From: Flavobacteriaceae bacterium
GTDB lineage: Bacteria > Bacteroidota > Bacteroidia > Flavobacteriales > Flavobacteriaceae
Length of the DNA: 41,216 bases
Direction: 5' to 3'
Assembly (NCBI GenBank): GCA_030835845.1
Contig: JAUROD010000054.1
Location: 1 to 41,216, forward strand
Part shown: one piece after another, positions 36,390 to 41,216 of the stretch
Numbering within the stretch: position 1 is the stretch's first letter
Layout of the letters: each line of letters opens with the position of its first letter
Made by a program: the position numbers and the translations under genes
The notes under the pieces: generated by a model
Told to the model about the DNA's origin: nothing
The model's database searches: none
The model's input: only the letters and a program-made list of their open reading frames with translations

Positions 36390-37691
36390 TTAAGCTACTT
36401 TACGTCTTTTTGTTGCTCGTTTGATTTGAGTTTGAATATCCCGTATAAAGCGGTGAAAATCGACAGTAATCCGGTGTCTTGCGGTATTGATTTGTTTCAT
36501 GTGGGGATGAGACACTTCTCGCTCACATAAAACTTTTATGTGTTCGGGTCGTTTCCATTCCCCTGTTAGTGCAAGTGCTGCCAATTTACTTTGTTGTTCT
36601 GAACCTGGCCAAATGCATCCAAGAGGCTGAAACATACCAATGAAAAATAAGTTTGCATATTCGGGATGAAACATTTTAAGATATAAAGGGACTGGACCTT
36701 CAGAATAATTTAAGAAGGTTGAATCGAAGAAAGGGTGAGCCAAAACAAAACCAGTACAGGCAATAACAACATCAAAATCTTCTTTTGAACCATCTATAAA
36801 GCAGACTGTCTTTCCTTCAAAATGAGAAATATCCCCTTTAGGTTTGACTTTTCCATGTCTAATTTTATAAAGTAATTCGCTATTCACAGTAGGATGGGTA
36901 GCACCAAATTTATGTACAGGGTTAGGGAGTCCATAGATACTGTTTGGACCATTGGTAATCCGAACCAAAAGGCCTGCTAAAAAATTACGGATTCCAATCG
37001 GGAGAAACGTCATACGAGAAGCAAACACATCGGAAGGTTTACCCATCAAAAACTTTGGGAGAATTCGATAGCCACGACGCCAACTGATTGATGTTTGTTT
37101 GCTCACTCTACTCGTTTCAACGGCTACATCACAAGCAGAATTCCCACCACCTATTACCAATACTTTCTTGTCTTGGAAAGGTGCTGCCTTTTTATATTGA
37201 TGAGAATGTAAATATGTTCCTGAAAATTCCCCCTTATACGTTGGATGCTTAGGTTGCCAATGGTGTCCATTACACACGACCAAATCGGTAAACAAGGCTG
37301 TTTTTTCTTCTCCATTACAAGATGTAGTTACTTCCCACTCCCCACTTGATTGCCTTACACAAGACCTAACCAATGTGTTAAATTCAATCCAACGATATAG
37401 ATCAAAATGTCGTGCATAAGCTTGAAAATAAGTCCGCAATTCGTCGTGTGATGGGTAATCCGAAACCTCAGGTGAAAAGGGAAAGTCAGCGTATTGAGAA
37501 AGTGTTTTTGAGCTTATAATATGTGTCGTTTCAAATACAGAGGAATGTGTTTGATTTTCATTGAATATCCAATTTCCTCCTACCTCATGGTTGTACTCAT
37601 ATGCAACTACATCCAGTCCTTTTTCACTAATATTTTTGATGGCTGTGATTCCCGATGGACCAGCACCAATGATACAAACTCGCTTTTTCAT
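36390..37691 (-). CDS. Flavin-containing monooxygenase
   Basis: This is a class B flavoprotein monooxygenase (FAD and NADPH, soft-nucleophile or ketone oxidation). From the ATG at 37691 (433 residues) the FAD motif is GAGPSG (9-14), the FMO identifying motif is FSGTYLHSHQY (156-166) and the NADPH motif is VIGGGNSA (179-186). The FMO motif ends in Tyr rather than the Trp of typical Baeyer-Villiger enzymes. In marine bacteria relatives oxidise methylated amines, but the trimethylamine group cannot be assigned here. A TTG two codons upstream is a less likely start. A hydrolase follows after 12 bases. Confidence 0.9.
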   Translation of the reverse strand: MKKRVCIIGAGPSGITAIKNISEKGLDVVAYEYNHEVGGNWIFNENQTHSSVFETTHIISSKTLSQYADFPFSPEVSDYPSHDELRTYFQAYARHFDLYRWIEFNTLVRSCVRQSSGEWEVTTSCNGEEKTALFTDLVVCNGHHWQPKHPTYKGEFSGTYLHSHQYKKAAPFQDKKVLVIGGGNSACDVAVETSRVSKQTSISWRRGYRILPKFLMGKPSDVFASRMTFLPIGIRNFLAGLLVRITNGPNSIYGLPNPVHKFGATHPTVNSELLYKIRHGKVKPKGDISHFEGKTVCFIDGSKEDFDVVIACTGFVLAHPFFDSTFLNYSEGPVPLYLKMFHPEYANLFFIGMFQPLGCIWPGSEQQSKLAALALTGEWKRPEHIKVLCEREVSHPHMKQINTARHRITVDFHRFIRDIQTQIKRATKRRKVA

Positions 37692-37805
37692 TTTCAATTA
37701 ACAATGTAAGAAAAAATGATGATTCTTTAAGAACTGTTTCTCTTTCGTTTAATTTTAACAAACCTCTTTTGTAAGTTCGACACCCCTTAATTGATAATAA
37801 ACTAC

Positions 37806-37830
37806 ATTAAACAAAACAAATTAAACAAAA
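37806..37830. repeat. Short direct repeat upstream of the flavin monooxygenase gene
   Basis: ATTAAACAAAA occurs twice (37806-37816 and 37820-37830) with a 14-base period. The surrounding 37692-37894 stretch is AT-rich and shows no other gene or clear promoter. It may be a low-complexity chance repeat. Confidence 0.4.
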
Positions 37831-37894
37831 ATAAAGTTCAATTTATACCCTAAACTTGATTTCATTTTTTATATAACTTCCCTATTATCAATAG

Positions 37895-38461
37895 ACTACA
37901 TCTCACTTTTCTTCTTGGAACACTTCAACCATAACAAATATGGAGAATGTGTTTAATGGTGCTACAGCTTTTAATGGAAATATCTCTACTTGGAATGTCT
38001 CAGGTGTAACAAGTGGTTTTGGCGAGGTGTTTAGTGGAGCTGCTGCATTTAATCAAGATCTCTCTTTATGGAATGTTTAAAATGCAACAAATATGCCTTC
38101 TATGTTTCTTAATGCCACAGTTTTTAATAGAAATATCTCTACTTGGGATACCTCAAGTCTAAAGTTCCTGTTTGGTGCGTTTAATGGTGCTTTAGCTTTC
38201 AACCAAGACCTTTCTTCTTGGAATGTTTCAAGTGCAGCATCTCTCCCTGATATGTTTCTAGGTGCTACAAATTTTAGTGCGGCAAACTATGACAAGCTAT
38301 TAGCTGCCTGGTCACAACAAAACTTACAAAGTAATGTTTCTTTTGGAGCACCCCCTACCTACTATTGTAATGTAACTGCAAGAAATGTTTTTGTAAATAC
38401 TTTTGGTTGGACCATTTCAGGAGACACAGGAGAAGGAACTGCTGAACAATGTACTCCTTAA
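37895..38461 (+). pseudogene. Remnant of a BspA-type leucine-rich-repeat surface protein
   Basis: The translation is a run of BspA/DUF285-type repeats, unit about FNGNISTWNVSGVTSGFGEVF, with blocks SSWNTSTITNM, AFNQDLSLWNV, NRNISTWDTSS and AFNQDLSSWNVSS. It ends with the typical capping region NYDKLLAAWSQQN and a Cys-containing tail (stop at 38461). The frame is open from 37895 except for TAA at 38078-38080, where other repeats have TCA (Ser). No start codon or signal peptide is present upstream, an in-frame TAG lies at 37892-37894, and the C-terminal sorting domain expected of such proteins is missing. It is a truncated, stopped relic of a larger surface protein. Confidence 0.82.
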
Positions 38462-38519
38462 TCTTTATTATTTGAAGAATATAAAACCATATAATCTAAA
38501 TAAAAAAAAACTGTTATGT

Positions 38520-40214
38520 TTAGTCACGAGTAAGTTTTTTGTACTGGATGCGTTTAGGAATTAGGTCACCTCCTAAGCGCTTCTTTTTATTTTCTTCATA
38601 ATCAGAAAAAGAACCTTCAAAGAAATAAACTTGAGAATCACCCTCAAAGGCAAGTATATGTGTGCAGATACGGTCTAAAAACCAACGGTCGTGAGAAATG
38701 ACAACTGCACAACCAGCAAAATTCTCAAGACCTTCTTCTAAAGCACGTAACGTATTGACATCAAGGTCATTGGTTGGTTCATCTAAAAGTAGTACATTAC
38801 CCTCTTCTTTAAGAGTCATTGCTAAATGCAAACGGTTTCTTTGTCCGCCAGAAAGGGTATTTACACTTTTATTTTGTTCGCTTCCACTAAAGTTAAAACG
38901 ACTTAAAAAAGCTCTCGAATTCACCTGTTTTCCGCCAAGCATGATTAGCTCTTGTTCGTCTGAAAAGTTTTGCCAAATTGATTTAGTTGGGGCAATATTC
39001 GCATGCGATTGGTCAACATATGCAAGTTTTACAGTATCTCCAACAGAGAACGTACCTCCATCTGGAGTTTCTTGTCCCATAATCATTTTAAAAATGGTCG
39101 ATTTACCTGCTCCATTTGGACCAATAACTCCAACAATACCGGCTTGAGGAAGTACAAAGTTAAGATCATCATAGAGTAGTTTATCTCCAAAAGCCTTGGA
39201 TACATTTTTAGCTTCAATGACATTGGTCCCCAAACGTGGTCCATTTGGAATAAATATTTCAAGCTGTTCTTGTACTTTCTGTTGGTCTTGGCTCATCAAT
39301 TTATCGTAGTTAGACAAACGTGCTTTTTGCTTTGTTTGTCTTCCTTTGGGAGCCATACGTACCCATTCCAATTCACGTTCTAATGTTTTTTGACGTTTGG
39401 AGGCTTGTTTTTGTTCTTGTGCCAAACGCTTTGATTTTTGTTCTAACCATGAAGAATAATTCCCTTTCCATGGAATTCCCTCTCCTCTGTCTAACTCAAG
39501 AATCCAACCAGCTACATTATCAAGAAAATACCTATCGTGAGTTACTGCAATTACAGTTCCTTTGTATTGTGCAAGGTGATGCTCAAGCCAATGCACAGAT
39601 TCAGCATCAAGGTGGTTGGTTGGTTCATCGAGTAAAAGGACATCAGGTTGTTGTAAAAGCAATCTGCATAATGCCACACGACGACGCTCTCCACCAGATA
39701 AAACACCCACTTTTTGATCGCTAGGAGGAGTTCGAAGTGCGTCCATAGCTATTTCCAGTTGAGTGTCTAATTCCCAGGCATTAGATGCGTCAATTTCGTC
39801 TTGAAGTTGCGCTTGACGATCCATAAGTTGTTGCATTTTATCTGCATTCTCATATACCTCTGGTAAACCAAATTGATCGTTGATTGAATTGTATTCGTCA
39901 AGGATTGCCACCGTTTTGGCTACTCCTTCTTTGACTACTTCTAGGACTGTTTTATTTTCGTCCATTTGAGGCTCTTGTCTCAAATATCCAACAGAATAGT
40001 CTTGAGAAAAAACGACATCTCCTTGGAAATTTTTATCTACCCCAGCAATAATTTTTAATAGGCTTGATTTACCTGAACCATTAAGACCAAGTATACCAAT
40101 TTTAGCCCCGTAGAAAAAACTAAGGTAAATATTTTTAAGAACAGGAACTTGAGCAGCAGGGTATGTTTTGGTTACCCCTGCCATTGAAAAAATAACTTTT
40201 TTATCGTCAGCCAT
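38520..40214 (-). CDS. ettA: Energy-dependent translational throttle protein EttA (ABC-F)
   Basis: EttA is a soluble ABC-F ATPase that binds the ribosomal E site and gates the first steps of elongation according to ATP level. The 564-residue protein has two ATPase domains: Walker A GLNGSGKS (43-50) with signature LSGGERRR (172-179) and DEPTN (196-200), then Walker A GPNGAGKS (365-372) with signature LSGGQRNR. An arm insert (about 85-145) and a charged P-site-tRNA-interaction linker (about 245-320) are both typical. A 59-residue membrane protein gene lies two bases upstream, so they share a transcript. Confidence 0.95.
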   Translation of the reverse strand: MADDKKVIFSMAGVTKTYPAAQVPVLKNIYLSFFYGAKIGILGLNGSGKSSLLKIIAGVDKNFQGDVVFSQDYSVGYLRQEPQMDENKTVLEVVKEGVAKTVAILDEYNSINDQFGLPEVYENADKMQQLMDRQAQLQDEIDASNAWELDTQLEIAMDALRTPPSDQKVGVLSGGERRRVALCRLLLQQPDVLLLDEPTNHLDAESVHWLEHHLAQYKGTVIAVTHDRYFLDNVAGWILELDRGEGIPWKGNYSSWLEQKSKRLAQEQKQASKRQKTLERELEWVRMAPKGRQTKQKARLSNYDKLMSQDQQKVQEQLEIFIPNGPRLGTNVIEAKNVSKAFGDKLLYDDLNFVLPQAGIVGVIGPNGAGKSTIFKMIMGQETPDGGTFSVGDTVKLAYVDQSHANIAPTKSIWQNFSDEQELIMLGGKQVNSRAFLSRFNFSGSEQNKSVNTLSGGQRNRLHLAMTLKEEGNVLLLDEPTNDLDVNTLRALEEGLENFAGCAVVISHDRWFLDRICTHILAFEGDSQVYFFEGSFSDYEENKKKRLGGDLIPKRIQYKKLTRD

Positions 40215-40216
40215 TG

Positions 40217-40396
40217 TTATAATCTCCCTTTAAGTGCGTTAAATGCCCAAGCAATTGCATAAAATCCTGCACCAGCCACAGAAAAACCTATGGCATATTC
40301 TCTATACTTCATTAAACCTAAAAGAATCAAAGCCGTCCCTAAAAGAGTCATAATTAGCGCGGCAATTCTAAAGATTTTATTCTTATTCAAGCTCAT
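40217..40396 (-). CDS. 59-residue membrane protein upstream of ettA (CAL67264-like)
   Basis: ATG at 40396 to TAA at 40217 encodes a protein with two hydrophobic segments (about 9-28, RIAALIMTLLGTALILLG, and 35-52, AIGFSVAGAGFYAIAWAF) and the ending NALKGRL. The pattern matches small flavobacterial proteins I recall as the CAL67264 family membrane proteins. The stop is two bases before the ettA ATG, so it is co-transcribed and perhaps co-translated. Function unknown. Confidence 0.8.
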   Translation of the reverse strand: MSLNKNKIFRIAALIMTLLGTALILLGLMKYREYAIGFSVAGAGFYAIAWAFNALKGRL

Positions 40397-40410
40397 ACTT
40401 ACATTATTTC

Positions 40411-40420
40411 AGTGCAAATA
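40411..40420 (-). promoter_or_regulatory. TTTGCACT block before the small membrane protein / ettA transcript
   Basis: On the minus strand GATATTTGCACTGA (starting near 40422) contains the same TTTGCACT core seen before lpxD, Lrp/AsnC and the cysteate synthase-like gene. The -7 is a one-base variant of TAnnTTTG. The core ends 14 bases before the ATG at 40396. The acyl-CoA carboxylase gene diverges from it across 112 bases. Confidence 0.4.
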
Positions 40421-40508
40421 TCGGTTTTTATTTTTTAAAAATAGATGTGGAATCTTTATCAAAAAAAGAGTTTAGGTGGTTGAATCTTGTTAAATTTGAA
40501 AAAAAACA

Positions 40509-41216
40509 TTGGATTTGAGTTTTAATATTAATGAAGATCACAATAAGCTTTTATGGTCTTCTGTAAATCAACGCTTATCAGAAATAAAACTTGGAGGTGG
40601 TAAAGCACAACTTCAAAAGCTTCGCGATCAAGGAAAAATGAATGCTCGAGAGCGAATTGAAGCCCTAGTTGATCCAAAATCAGCTTGTATCGAAATTGGT
40701 GCATTTGCAGCCTATGAAATGTACGAAGACTATGGTGGTGCTCCGGCAGCAGGTGTGGTAGTTGTCTTAGGTTATGTAAAAAAACGCTTGTGTGTTATTG
40801 TTGCTAATGATGCTTCTGTAAAAGCAGGTGCTTGGTTTCCTATGGCAGGAAAGAAAAATTTACGTGCGCAAGAAATTGCCATGGAAAACAATATACCCAT
40901 CATTTATTTGGTCGATTCAGCAGGTGTATTTTTACCCATGCAAGAAGATATATTTCCAGACAAAGAACACTTTGGTCGAATTTTCAGAAACAATGCACGA
41001 ATGAGTAGCATGGGAATTGTCCAAATAGCAGCCATTATGGGAAGTTGTGTCGCTGGAGGGGCTTATTTACCAATCATGTCAGACGAATCACTTATTGTAG
41101 ATAAAACAGGAAGTATTTTCTTGGCAGGAAGTTATTTGGTAAAAGCAGCCATAGGAGAAGATATTGACAATGAATCCTTAGGAGGCGCTACAACCCAAAC
41201 TGAAATTAGTGGAGTA
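40509..41216 (+). CDS. Acyl-CoA carboxylase, beta (carboxyltransferase) subunit, partial
   Basis: This is the carboxyltransferase subunit of a biotin-dependent acyl-CoA carboxylase of the propionyl- or methylcrotonyl-CoA type. The 236 visible codons cover the N-terminal crotonase-like half: GKMNARERIEALVD, GGAPAAGVVVVLGYV, VANDASVKAGAWFPMAGKKN, IIYLVDSAGVFLP, and the oxyanion region GSCVAGGAYLPIMSDES. The pattern with DSAGVFLPMQ and GRIFRNNARMS points to the methylcrotonyl/propionyl group rather than acetyl-CoA carboxylase. The start appears to be TTG at 40509; an in-frame stop is just upstream and no in-frame ATG fits. The gene runs off the right edge. Confidence 0.9.
   Translation, partial: MDLSFNINEDHNKLLWSSVNQRLSEIKLGGGKAQLQKLRDQGKMNARERIEALVDPKSACIEIGAFAAYEMYEDYGGAPAAGVVVVLGYVKKRLCVIVANDASVKAGAWFPMAGKKNLRAQEIAMENNIPIIYLVDSAGVFLPMQEDIFPDKEHFGRIFRNNARMSSMGIVQIAAIMGSCVAGGAYLPIMSDESLIVDKTGSIFLAGSYLVKAAIGEDIDNESLGGATTQTEISGV

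Noticed and set aside
37806-37830. Direct repeat as a CRISPR or iteron array
   Set aside because: Only two 11-base copies in a low-complexity stretch, with no cas or rep gene nearby.
38093-38461. An intact 122-residue repeat protein starting at ATG 38093
   Set aside because: The same repeat family continues in frame upstream of the TAA at 38078-38080 and no signal peptide is present, so it is the tail of a broken gene.
1-41216. Prophage, integrated element or genomic island
   Set aside because: No integrase, transposase, tRNA-flanked insertion, terminal repeats or shift in apparent composition was seen; gene content is core chromosomal.

Overview
The window looks like chromosomal DNA of a marine-type flavobacterium (Bacteroidota, Flavobacteriia). 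It is AT-rich and tightly packed. Candidate promoters carry the Bacteroidota -7 element TAnnTTTG, and Shine-Dalgarno sequences before start codons are rare. Marker genes include the type IX secretion regulator porX, an adjacent lpxD-lpxC pair, a TonB-receptor-like outer-membrane protein, and a gene pair resembling the capnine (sulfonolipid) enzymes of gliding Bacteroidota. I see no rRNA, tRNA, CRISPR array, insertion sequence or prophage. At least four genes (HD hydrolase, tsaE, phoH, acyl-CoA carboxylase) seem to start with TTG.

Layout. 1-2654 (minus): lpxC (cut by the window edge), lpxD and an HD-domain phosphohydrolase. 2684-5006 (plus): porX, tsaE and a small membrane-anchored protein. 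5008-12600: proline dehydrogenase (-), aroB (+), PEP carboxylase, an Lrp/AsnC regulator and an M14 carboxypeptidase (-), then an XRE regulator and a small lipoprotein (+). 12597-19061 (minus): parC, parE, purC, phoH. 19157-21215 (plus): a SAM-hydrolase-family protein and dnaN. 21220-29222 (minus): a five-gene run of zinc metalloprotease, threonine aldolase, S9 oligopeptidase, and a candidate cysteate synthase / cysteate acyltransferase pair. 29308-33265 (plus): prfB (programmed frameshift), an ArsC-like protein and a TonB-receptor-like protein. 33325-37691: a 56-residue membrane protein (-), fumC and a GNAT acetyltransferase (+), then an alpha/beta hydrolase and a flavin monooxygenase (-). 37895-38461: a decayed BspA-type surface-protein remnant. 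38520-40396 (minus): ettA and a 59-residue membrane protein. 40509-end: acyl-CoA carboxylase beta subunit (cut by the window edge).

Functionally this is mostly core metabolism (shikimate, purine, anaplerosis, TCA), replication/topology (dnaN, parCE), translation (prfB, ettA, tsaE) and envelope (lipid A, possible sulfonolipid, outer-membrane protein). Extracellular or periplasmic peptide and proline use may be a theme: two exported proteases, an M14 peptidase and proline dehydrogenase. There is no obvious new multi-gene defence or mobile system. The most interesting signals are small: a recurring TTTGCACT promoter block next to start codons, a terminator-like hairpin in the proline dehydrogenase leader, convergent genes sharing the bases TTAA as both stops, a BspA gene stopped by one probable TCA-to-TAA change, unusual active-site residues in two enzymes, and two short membrane proteins.
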